Below, piece after piece: positions 33,246 through 43,426 of a stretch of DNA of 64,000 bases (position 1 is the first letter of the stretch; each line of letters starts with the position of its first letter). The stretch covers positions 3,723,820-3,787,819 of the forward strand of contig CM042998.1 of NCBI GenBank assembly GCA_023678885.1, given 5' to 3'. This stretch comes from Pogostemon cablin (Eukaryota > Streptophyta > Magnoliopsida > Lamiales > Lamiaceae). The position numbers were made by a program, and so were the translations under genes. The notes beneath the pieces are model-generated. The model was given only the letters and a program-made list of their open reading frames with translations. It ran no database searches and was not told the origin of the DNA.

Positions 33246-33843
33246 GAGTTGATATACGGTGCATCCGGGTGCAAGGACGCACTCATATGTGTATAACTTT
33301 TTATTCTATACTATTGCATGCATGTTTCTTAATAATTGTATACTTTTTTCACACTCAGTTTTTCATTAAAAAAACTAGCATCCATATGTATATAACTTTT
33401 TATTCAATAGTGTATACATGTTTTTTAATAATTGTATATTTTTTTACATTCAATTTTTCATTAAAAAAACTAACATAAAAGAGTGAAGCTTGCGTTCACC
33501 CGGGGCACACCGTGCGCTTTTAGAATTTAGTATTATGGGTAAGAGTACATTGTTTTGGTAAGGGTACATCATTTTGTTCTAAAGGGTATACACTTTTTAT
33601 TAATATTTTTTATTTTTCTTCAAAAAATAAAGGGTACACATCTTTATACTAAAGTGTATACTACAATTTAACACAAAATTCTAAAGACGCACAGAGTGTG
33701 TCCCGTGCGCCCGAGTGCACACAAGTTTTTTCCAACAAAAAATTAACTAACAGAGTGTATACATTTTTGTTCATAATTGTATACGTTTCTGGATATGGAT
33801 GCACCTTATTTTTGGTGCATCTGGGTGCACAGTAGTATTAGCC
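33246..33843. mobile_element. GGGTGCACCC-family MITE, interrupted
   Basis: Left end GAGTTGATATACGGTGCATC with CCGGGTGCAAGGACGCACTC; right end, inverted, GGCTAATACTACTGTGCACC. The interior is TATAC-rich as in the other family members. It is interrupted by another Mutator-type MITE at 33481-33733. No matching target duplication at its own borders, so at least one edge has decayed. Confidence 0.65.
33481..33733. mobile_element. GTGCGCCCGGG-family MITE nested in another MITE
   Basis: Starts GAGTGAAGCTTGCGTTCACC and ends, inverted, GGAAAAAACTTGTGTGCACT; an inverse-orientation relative lies at 20305-20695. Flanks AACATAAAA (33472-33480) and AACAAAAAA (33734-33742) match 8 of 9. The interior contains the GTATACACTTTTTAT and TAAAGGGTACACAT phrases of its family. 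Confidence 0.75.
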
Positions 33844-34122
33844 TAGATGATTATTTAATTTATATTTTTATTTATTTTTCAATTCAATTAACTAATTTGA
33901 GATTCAAAATATGTTTTTAGACAAAATCTCTTGTAAGACGGTTTATTTGTGAGACGGATCGACCCATCACTAAAGTATGCTTATTGCATAGATAAAATAT
34001 ATTTAATGATGGTTAAAGTATGTTAGATTATTATGCATTAAAATATGATTTGTTATAATATGATTTATTATTAACATACTTTAGCTATAAATAAACATAT
34101 TTTATTTATACAATAATCATAC

Positions 34123-36093
34123 TGACACGACCCACCTTACACAACTTATAATTCAAATACTATTTAACATAAACATCATCATTAAAAAAAATCTGCATAT
34201 AATTTTTTTTTCACATAATAGGCTTATAACCAACATCATCATACCAATTCAACATACATGACTGGTTTCTGATACCACTTCAAACCAGACAAACCCGCGA
34301 CAGTTCTTATTATATTACACAACCAAAACATCAGCGGAAGCAAAATAAAACCACGGCCTAGCCCAACAGGTCGTCATCTATGTACATTCTCTCAAAACTT
34401 GAAGGAGCTCCACAGCTTGCACAGTCACATCACAAACTCAATCATCAACAGGCTCACCTACAATGCATAAACTAGTGAGATAAAAATCTTAGTAAGTAGA
34501 AATCATGCATGTCCGTGCATAAAAATGCATTTAGTTCTCTATCGCCTATGTCCTAATTTTTTTCTAATTGATCTCTTTTATTTTGAAAATTGTTCACGTT
34601 GCGGGATCCCCACGACACACTTATGATATGCACCCCAAATGAGCTCAATGGGGACGATTTTTTCGAACCCCGAAAATAGTGCCGAGAATAATTTTTTCGA
34701 ACTCTGGCAAAGTGGTGGGAACGATTTTTCCGAACCCCTAATAAAAATATCGGGAACAATTTTTTCGAACCCTGACAGAGATGCATATATAGTGGCCGCA
34801 CACACCATTAGTATCTTATTAATTTTGAGGAAAACACATTTCATGTTTATGCATGGTATGCACCCAAAACAATTGAATGTGCATCATAAACCATTTACAA
34901 TATCAATATCAACATTTAATCACGATAAAGCAACAACTTAATTTCAATTCACACAAATCCACTTCTGAAATAACAACTTCACCTCAATCACATAGATCCA
35001 TTTATAGAATAACCACTTCACCTTGGATCCCACAGATCTCTTTTTGGAATAACAATTTCATCTTGGATCACACAGATCCTTATAACCAATATCTTCTCAA
35101 GCCATACAAATATATTTTCAACAGTTTCCAAACACACAGATTTATATAGGATGATGATATTATTTTAAATCACATAAATCCACAACTTGTATTGCAAATT
35201 TATCACAAATAATTTATAAATAATATTGTTGAATATGAACCCTACTTTTCCAAAATTACATAAATCCCCAACTTGTATCACAATTTAATCTCCCAAATAA
35301 TTCAAAACGTAATTAAACTAATCAAAAATAACACATAATATAATTATCACATATTAATCACAAATAATTCACAAACAACATGTTTATGCATTGTAGTTGG
35401 ACTTCTACTTACCTGGATTCCGACAGTAATATAAACCCCGTAAAGAACTGTAACTAATTCGCTCCGACACGCACGTTCCGGCGCGCTCCCTCTTCTCTTT
35501 CTCTTCTTCCTCTCTCTCCCTTTCTTCTCTCTCTCTCTCTCTTTTTTTCTTTTCTGTTGAGGTTTGGTCGCTCATCTTCACAAATGAGGGTAACCCTCTA
35601 TTTATACTTGAAAGTGGGGGTATTCAGTGGAAGTCGATTTCGACTTGTCCACCGCTTCAACCTTTTCTCTTTTTTTTATTTATTTATTATTATTCATTCT
35701 TAATTTACGTGCAATACTTAATAGCTAAGATATAATACATTTACAAATTAATACACATACGTGTACATTTTTCTACCCACTATTATTATTACGAGAACAT
35801 GTGTGATACTTAATAATTAAGAAAAGTGTATTTATACTCATAAAATAATTTACTCATATATCCAAATTAATGCACGTAAATATTTATGCACTCATATATT
35901 CAAACACCGTCCCAATTTTTATCACGAATGTCTCAAATAAAATGTAACGATAAATAAAATATAGAAATAATTGTCACATAATTATCACATTATTATCACA
36001 TAATTGCCACATAATTATCACATAATTATAAAATGTACATAACAAAAATTAAATTATATTGGCACATGAGTAGTGAGAAGCTCGGGTATCACA
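34123..36093 (-). repeat. 3' LTR of the Gypsy element
   Basis: 1,971 bp. It contains a CT microsatellite (~35500-35550) and four imperfect ~38-bp repeats around TTTTTTCGAACCC (34648-34780). Several ORFs up to 100 codons here (for example 34553-34941) are artefacts of repeats and appear in the other LTR too. Confidence 0.93.
34648..34780. repeat. Four imperfect ~38-bp repeats inside the LTR
   Basis: The core GGGAACGATTTTTTCGAACC or a variant recurs four times at ~35-40 bp spacing. The same array is in the other LTR at 41333-41460, so it predates insertion. Confidence 0.75.
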
Positions 36094-36106
36094 TCCTCCC
36101 CACCTT
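36094..36106 (-). other. Polypurine tract of the Gypsy element
   Basis: On the minus strand AAGGTGGGGAGGA directly precedes the 3' LTR start TGTGATACC, as expected for the plus-strand primer of reverse transcription. Confidence 0.85.
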
Positions 36107-36132
36107 ATAAAAATTTCATCATCGAAATTTAC

Positions 36133-39100
36133 TTACCTAAAGAGGTCTGGGTATTTAGTCATCATCTCATCCTCTCTTTCCCAAGTGGCTTCCTCAACTA
36201 ACTGGTTCCTCCATAATACCTTTACTAATGATATTTCTTTATTTCTGAGCTTCTTCACTTCTCGCCACAAGATATCAACTGGTACCTCCTCATAACTCAA
36301 ATCTTCTTTCAACTCAACTGGTTCCTGCCTGAGAACATGAGATGGATTTGGAACATACTTCCTCAACACAGATACATGAAACACGTCATGTACTCTAGAC
36401 ATCGATGTTGGTAACTCCAATTCATAGGCAACACTGCCAACTCTCTCAATGATAGTGAACTGACCAACATATCTTGGACTGAGTTTCTCTTTCCTTCCAA
36501 ACCGCATTATCCCCTTCATTGGAGATACTTTCAGAAATACCTGATCCCCCACTTCAAATTCTAATTCTCTCCTCCGTTTGTCTGCATAACTCTTCTGCCG
36601 ATCTTGAGCAACTTTCATCTTCTCTCGTATACGGGTAACAACTTCTGACATTTCACGAATCAAGTCTGGACCCAAAAGTTTCCTCTCTCCAACTTCATCC
36701 CAATGAACTGGAGATCTACACTTCCTCCCATACAATGCTTCATATGGAGCCATCCCGATAGTAGACTGATAACTGTTATTGTACGAGAACTCTATCAAAG
36801 GCAAAAATTTACTCCACTGACCTTGAAAATCCAACACACATGCTCTGAGCATATCCTCCAAGATTTGTATTGTACGCTCTGATTGACCATCTGTCTGTGG
36901 ATGGAATGCTGTGCTGAAAGATAACTGTGTCCCCAACGCCTTATGTAAACTCTTCCAGAAAGCAGACAAGAATCTCGTATCTCTGTCTGACACAATGGTA
37001 AGTGGTACTCTATGGAGTCTGACAATCTCTTGTATATATAGTTGGGCATAACGATCCATGGAATACGTAGAGCTAATAGGAAGAAAATGAGCTGACTTAG
37101 TCAATCGATCTACAATAACCCAAATGGCATCGTGACCTTTCACTGTCTTCGGTAGCCCGATAACAAAATCCATCGTGATATTCTCCCACTTCCATTCTGG
37201 AAGAAATAAAGGCTGCAAAGTTCCTGTTGGTCTCTGATGCTCGGCTTTGACTTGCTGACAAGTCAAACATTGCTCCACATATCGAGCAACATCTCTCTTC
37301 ATCTCTGGCCACCAATAATGTGCCTTCAAATCTCCATACATCTTAGTAGCTCCTGGATGTACAGAGTAGGGTGTTGAATGAGCTTCTGCCATCACTTCTT
37401 TTCGAATGTCATTCACTTCAGGTAGACATAATCGACCTCCATAACGAATTACGCCATCATCTCCTAATTGGAAGTCAGAAGACTTTCCAGAGCTGATATC
37501 ATTCTTTATCTTGTCAAACAACTTATCCTCTTGTTGGCTTTGTCGAATCTTATCCATCAAAGTTGGTCGAAGTGTCAGAGCTGCCATCCTTGCTTCCAAT
37601 GATCCTTCCTGAATGATCTCCACACTCATCCTTTGCAAATCAAGCAACTCTGGTTTCTGATTTATGGTCATAGCAGCTACACTCTGTATTGCCTTTCGGC
37701 TCAATGCATCAGCAACCACATTGGCTTTTCCCGGATGATAATTGATAACACAGTCGTAATCCTTCACCAATTCCAACCATCTTCTTTGCCTCATATTCAA
37801 CTCTTTCTGAGTGAAAAAGTACTTCAAACTCTTATGATCAGTATAGATTTCACAACGTTCCCCATACAGATAATGCCTCCATATCTTGAGTGCAAACACC
37901 ACTGCGGCTAACTCTAAATCATGAGTTGGATAATTCTTCTCATACTCCCTTAACTGTCTGGATGCATACGCTATCACTTTCCCATTTTGCATCAATACAC
38001 ACCCAAGACCATTCTTTGAAGCATCACTGTAAACCTTGAAGTTTCCTGTCTCCGTAGGAATAGTTAAGATAAGTGCTGATGTCAATCGTCTCTTCAATTA
38101 TTGGAAACTTTGTTCACATTCCTCCGTCCATGTGAACTTCACATTCTTCCTGGTCAACTGTGTTAATGGTGAAGCAATCTTAGAAAATCCTTCAACAAAC
38201 CTTCGATAATATCCCGCCAATCCAAGAAAGCTACGAACCTCAGTGGGATTTGTGGGTTGTGGCTAATCATAGATTGCTTTAACTTTACCTGGATCCACTG
38301 AAATTTCTTCTCTCGATACCACGTGTCTCAAGAAAACAACTCGGTCTAACCAAAACTCACACTTCTTGAACTTCGCATACAACTGCCTCTCCTTCAGAAT
38401 CTCTAACACCTTTCTCAAGTGCAGTGCATGATCCTCCTTATTCTTAGAGTAAATTAGAATATCATCGATAAACACAATCACAAATTTATCGAGAAATTTC
38501 TGAAATACTCTATTCATCAAATCCATAAATGCTGCAAGAGCATTTGTTAATCCAAACGGCATTACTAAGAACTCATAGTGCCCGTACCTTGTACTGAATG
38601 CAGTCTTTGGAGTATCCTCCTTCTTTATCTTCAACTGATGATACCCCGACCGTAAATCAATCTTCGAAAAGATAGTTGCACCCTGTAACTGATCAAACAG
38701 ATCATCAATGCGAGGCAATGGATATTTATTCTTCACCGTAACTTTGTTGAGATCCCGATAATCAATGCATATCCTCAATGTGCCATCCTTCTTTCGAACA
38801 AACAGAACTGGTGCTCCCCAATGAGAGAAACTAGGTTGGATGAATCATTTGTCTAGCAACTCTTGTAACTGTATCTTCAATTCCTTCATTTCAGCTGGTG
38901 CCATTCTGTATGGCGCTTTAGATATAGGAGCAGTTCCTGGTTCTAACTCAATAATAAACTCTATTAATCGGTCTGGTGGCAAACCTGGAAGATCATCTGG
39001 AAATACCTCCAGATATTCCCGAACTACTGGTACATTATAAAGAACTGGACATTGCTGCCCCTCAACATTCATTACACTCACCAGATACCCCTCACAACCA

Positions 39101-39540
39101 CTTTCCAACAACCGCTGTGCTTTTGCTGCTGATATCATCGGAAATCTAAAGCTTTTCTTAATTCCAACAAAAGTGAACGGTTCTCCTTTCACTGGCTGAA
39201 AAGTGATACTCTTCTTCTGACAATCTATTGTAGCACCGTATTTTGACAGTCAATCCATGCCCAATATGATATCATAATCATTCATACTTAACACAATCAA
39301 ATTAGCGAGGAGTCTTCTTCCTTCAATAGGAATAACACAACCTCGAAGAAGTTGATTAGTTTGCTTTGACTCACCAGAAGGTATCATCACCTCATAATTA
39401 GTTTCTATCAAGTTAGATGTTCCACCCAACTTTTTCACATACTCAGTGGATACAAATGAATGTGTTGCTCCAGAATCAAATAGCACATATGTAGAAGTGC
39501 CAAAAATAGAGAAGTTACCCGTGACAACTGAGGGATTCCG
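36133..39540 (-). pseudogene. Gypsy pol: protease, RT, RNase H, integrase, with internal stops
   Basis: Read downward. Protease has LFDSGATHSF (~39480). Reverse transcriptase (38778-38263) has IDYRDLN, PLPRIDDLFDQL, YHQLKIK and the active site FIDDIL. RNase H (~38030-37720) has VYSDAS, DLELAAVVFALKIW, IYTDHKS and NVVADALSR. Integrase (~37370-36700) has a zinc-binding start with CLTCQQVK, then the catalytic aspartates in IVDRLTKSAHF and IVSDRDTRF and the glutamate in DGQSERTIQ. A chromodomain-like tail ends near 36136. Breaks: TGA near 39248, TGA near 38843, TAG at 38263-38265 and TAA near 38098, plus a frameshift before the protease near 39540. The last 654 codons (RNase H to tail) are still open. 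Confidence 0.9.
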
Positions 39541-40646
39541 TCTGCCTCCTCTCGCGTCAAAGTATACACCCTAGCTGGAGCTCTTCCCTGCTGTGCCTGC
39601 TTCCATTTCTTAGGACAAGTAGTAGTCACATGTCCTTTCTCCCCGCATGTGTAACACGTTCTCGGAGGAATTTGACACTCCCCACCATGTGATCTAAGAC
39701 AATTATGACATATAGGTAGTGGCGGCGCCGGTGGCACTTTACCCTGATCGAATTTAGGACTCTTGTTGGGTTCTCCTCGTCTCTGTCCTTGCTCCACTTG
39801 AACATTTGAATTCGGCCTCTGAAATGGCATCGACCTCTTATCAACTCTCCCAGACTGCTGCATTGGTTTCTGCTGAAATTGACGTCTGATAGCTTGCGCT
39901 TGTCTGATCCTCATCTCCGCTTGCTCAGCAATTTGAGCCCTTTCTGCAACTTGTGAGTATGTTGCTCCATTCAGTCCCGTCATACTCACATCTCTGTAAA
40001 GTTCATGTCTTAAGCCTTCCACAAATCTCTCCACTTTTAGTGCCTCCGTACTAACCATATGTTCAGCAAACCTCGACAACTGCCCAAACTTACGAAGGTA
40101 ATCTGTGACTGACATGCCAACTTGCCTCAACTGTATGAACTCGTTCATCTTCATGGCTCTCACTGGTGCCGTAAAGTACTTGTTTCTGAAAAGCTCCTTG
40201 AACCTTTCCCATGTCATAGTCGTGGCATCCTCGATACTTTTAATCGTATCCCACCAGTGGCCTGCACTTCCTCGTAACATGAAAGAAGCACATAACACTC
40301 TATCCCCATCTGGAATTCTACTGTATTGAAACATATTTTCCACCGTGCGTAACCAATCCTCTGCATCTGTGGGGTCTGCTGCGTCCTCAAATATTGGAGG
40401 GCTCAACTTTCGAAACTTCTCACAAACCATTTCCACACGTTCTACTTGACGTCTATCTAGGTTTGCATTACCCTCTGGTTGTCCACCCATATCTCTCTGC
40501 TGAATCAGTTGTTGTATCTGTTGGGACTGGCGCTCAACCAGTTCCATTAGTCGAGTAATCACCGCATCATGATTATTCCCTTCAGGAGGTGCTGCTTGCT
40601 CAACAGTCCTATCCCCTTCAGAACTTTCACCTGTAGCCCTTACCAT
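39435..40646 (-). CDS. Gypsy gag with CCHC zinc knuckle
   Basis: An open frame of ~370 gag codons from MVRATGESSEGD, then a shifted tail. It has a capsid-like region with AGHWWDTIKSIEDATTMTW and YLRKFGQLSRFAEHM, a Gln/Arg-rich stretch, and the knuckle CYTCGEKGHVTTTC near 39650. Normally gag runs in frame into protease; here the frame is shifted at about 39540 after TREEA, so protease is reached only in another frame. It would package element RNA. The gag frame itself looks usable. Confidence 0.85.
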   Translation of the reverse strand: MVRATGESSEGDRTVEQAAPPEGNNHDAVITRLMELVERQSQQIQQLIQQRDMGGQPEGNANLDRRQVERVEMVCEKFRKLSPPIFEDAADPTDAEDWLRTVENMFQYSRIPDGDRVLCASFMLRGSAGHWWDTIKSIEDATTMTWERFKELFRNKYFTAPVRAMKMNEFIQLRQVGMSVTDYLRKFGQLSRFAEHMVSTEALKVERFVEGLRHELYRDVSMTGLNGATYSQVAERAQIAEQAEMRIRQAQAIRRQFQQKPMQQSGRVDKRSMPFQRPNSNVQVEQGQRRGEPNKSPKFDQGKVPPAPPLPICHNCLRSHGGECQIPPRTCYTCGEKGHVTTTCPKKWKQAQQGRAPARVYTLTREEADGIPQLSRVTSLFLALLHMCYLILEQHIHLYPLSM

Positions 40647-40791
40647 TTTGTCTACAAACTACACTTCCTATACCAGCCAATATAATTTATAAGACACATA
40701 ACAACACAGAATGAAAATAACACTTATTTGCAAAGCTGCGCTCCCAAAGAATGAGTTCATGTACATAGACAGTCTGCAGGACCCAAACCAT

Positions 40792-40803
40792 GCTTTGATA
40801 CCA
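40792..40803 (-). other. Primer binding site of the Gypsy element
   Basis: On the minus strand TGGTATCAAAGC begins 3 bases after the 5' LTR; one mismatch from the usual initiator tRNA-Met complement TGGTATCAGAGC. Confidence 0.85.
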
Positions 40804-40806
40804 CTC

Positions 40807-42773
40807 TGACACGACCCACCTTACACAACTTATAATTCAAATACTATTTAACATAAACATCATCATTAAAAAAAACCTGCATATAATTTTTTTTCACATA
40901 ATAGGCTTATAACCAACACCATCACACCAGTTCAACATACATGACTGGTTTCTGATACCACTTCAAACCAGACAAACTCGCGACAGTTCTTATTATATTA
41001 CACAACCAAAACAACAGCGGAAACAAAATAAACCCACGGCCTAGCCCAATAGGTCGTCATCTATGTACATCCTCTCAAAACTTGAAGGAGCTCCACAACT
41101 TGCACAGTCACATCACAAACTCAATCATCAACAGGCTCACCTACAATGCATAAACTAGTGAGATAAAAATCTCAGTAAGTAGAAATCATGCATGTCCGTG
41201 CATGAAAATGCATTTAGTTCTCTATCCCCTATGTCCTAATTTTTTTTCTAATTGATCTCTTTTATTTTGAAAATTGTTCACGTTGCGGGATCCCCACGAC
41301 ACACTTATGATATGCACCCCAAATGAGCTCAATGGGGACGATTTTTTCGAACCCCGAAAATAGTGCCGAGAACGATTTTTCCGAACTCTGGCAAAGTGGT
41401 GGGGACGATTTTTCCGAACCCCTAATAAAAATGTCGGGAACATTTTTTCGAACCCTGACAGAGATGCATATATAGTGGCCGCACACACCATTAGTATCTT
41501 ATTAATTTTGAGGAAAACACATTTCATGTTTATGCATGGTATGCACCCAAAACAATTGAATGTGCATCATTAACCATTTACAATATCAATATCAACATTT
41601 AATCACGATAAAGCAACAACTTAATTTCAATTCACACAAATCCACTTCTGAAATAACAACTTCACCTCAATCACATAGATCCATTTATAGAATAACCACT
41701 TCACCTTGGATCCCACAGATCTCTTTTTGGAATAACAATTTCATCTTGGATCCCACAGATCCTTATAACCAATATCTTCTCAAGCCATACAAATATATTT
41801 TCAACAGTTTCCAAACACACAGATCTATATAGGATGATGATATTATTTTAAATCACATAAATCCATAACTTGTATTACAAATTTATCACAAATAATTTAT
41901 AAATAATATTGTTGAATATGAACCCTACTTTTCCAAAATTACATAAATCCCCAGCTTGTATCACAATTTAATATCCCAAATAATTCATAACGTAATTAAA
42001 CTAATCAAAAATAACACATAACATAATTATCACATATTAATCACAAATAATTCACAAACAGCATGTTTATGCATTGTAGTTGGACTTCTACTTACCTGGA
42101 TTCCGACAGTAATATAAATCCCGTAAAGAACTATAACTAATTCGCTCCGACACGCACGTTCCGGTGTGCTCCCTCTTCTCTTTCTCTTCTTCCTCTCTCT
42201 CCCTTTCTTCTCTCTCTCTCTTTTTTTTCTTTTCTGTTGAGGTTTGGTCGCTCATCTTCACAAATGAGGGTAACCCTCTATTTATACTTGAAAGTGGGGG
42301 TATTCGGTGGAAGTCGATTTCGACTTGTCCACCGCTTCAACTTTTTCTCTTTTTTATTTATTTATTTTATTATTATCCATTCTTAATTACGTGCAATACT
42401 TAATAGCTAAGATATAATACATTTACAAATTAATACACATACGTGTACATTTTTCTACCCACTATTATTATTACGAGAACACGTGTGATACTTAATAATT
42501 AAGAAAAGTGTATTTATACTCATAAAATAATTTACTCATATATCCAAATTAATGCACGTAAATATTTATGCACCCATATATTCACACCGTCCCAATTTTT
42601 ATCACGAATGTCTCAAATAAAATGCAACGATAAATAAAATATAGAAACAATTGTCACATAATTGTCACATTATTATCATATAATTGTCACATAATTATCA
42701 CATAATTATAAAATGCACATAACAAAAATTAAATTATATTGGCACATGAGTAGTGAGAAGCTCGGGTATCACA
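40807..42773 (-). repeat. 5' LTR of the Gypsy element
   Basis: 1,967 bp; matches 34123-36093 along its whole length, with scattered substitutions (for example CCGGCGCGC/CCGGTGTGC near the CT tract) and short indels. The promoter of the element should lie here. A CT microsatellite lies at ~42172-42230. Confidence 0.93.
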
Positions 42774-42842
42774 ATACTTTAGTGATGAATCGATCCGTCT
42801 CACACCTGTTTCACAAATAATCCATGTCACAAATGTCTCATA

Positions 42843-43112
42843 TTTTTAAATCAATTCACAATCACATGAATTTAAAATCAATTATAAAAATATTAAATTA
42901 TATTACACATTGTGTTATTTTTTATAATAGTACTAAATAAATGTGCTATTTATTAATAATTTCTTTTATAAATTTAAATTAAAAAATAAAAAACCGTGTA
43001 ACACACCGTCAGCATACTAGTCAGATCTAACATTGAAAACCTTTTAGGCATGGTACTATTTACCTTATTATGGACTAATCTTCATTATAAATTCTTGTAC
43101 CTTTTTTTGTAC
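42843..43112. other. Spacer before the phosphatase gene
   Basis: AT-rich DNA with a few short A/T runs. Probably the distal promoter of the next gene. Confidence 0.3.
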
Positions 43113-43120
43113 TATAAATA
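43113..43120 (+). promoter_or_regulatory. Putative TATA box TATAAATA
   Basis: TATAAATA lies ~310 bp upstream of the phosphatase ATG and ~30 bp before the probable start of a T/C-rich leader. Position and context fit a plant TATA box; the start site itself is not proven. Confidence 0.45.
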
Positions 43121-43426
43121 ACATGAACCATAATTTTATTTTCTTCAAAAATTAATTTATTCCGTGCTTTTAAACAAATACAACCAAAAACGACTCTTTT
43201 GGGATTTGGAATTTGTGTTCCCCCGAGTTCCTCCATCATCTCTTCTTGTTCATTGATCGAATCTCCATCTTCTTTTATTGGGTTTTAATCTTTTCTGTTT
43301 TTATTACTGTATTCATTAAAATCTTCAGAATCGATTGATTGTTTGCGCTCCAATTTCAAGCCCCCCAATTTGTAAAGAATTCTTGATTAAGTATTCACAG
43401 TTTTGTGCACAGATTAGACAGAAATT

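Larger units (their letters stand above)
34123..42773 (-). mobile_element. Ty3/Gypsy LTR retrotransposon, Del/Tekay-like, full length
   Basis: 8,651 bp: 5' LTR 40807-42773, primer site, gag, pol, polypurine tract, 3' LTR 34123-36093. LTR ends are TGTG...GTCA on the minus strand. Flanking ATAC is found on both sides (the fifth base is ambiguous). Pol order protease, reverse transcriptase, RNase H, integrase places it in Gypsy. The integrase tail ends in a chromodomain-like segment, so a Del/Tekay chromovirus is likely. The LTRs are very similar with scattered substitutions and a few indels, pointing to fairly recent insertion. Coding lesions make it non-autonomous now. Confidence 0.93.
33925..42842. 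mobile_element. Palindromic MITE copy C, host of the Gypsy insertion
   Basis: Left arm (33925-34122) contains ATCTCTTGTAAGACGG and GATCGACCCATCACTAAAGT. The right arm (42774-42842) is its inverse: TTTAGTGATGAATCGATCCG then TGTCTCAT. The two arms join at ATAC once the 8.65-kb retrotransposon is removed, recreating a ~270-bp MITE like copies A and B. Confidence 0.7.

Noticed and set aside
34553..35149. Several 80-100 codon ORFs, both strands
   Set aside because: All fall in the Gypsy LTR, are repeated in the second LTR and derive from tandem repeats.
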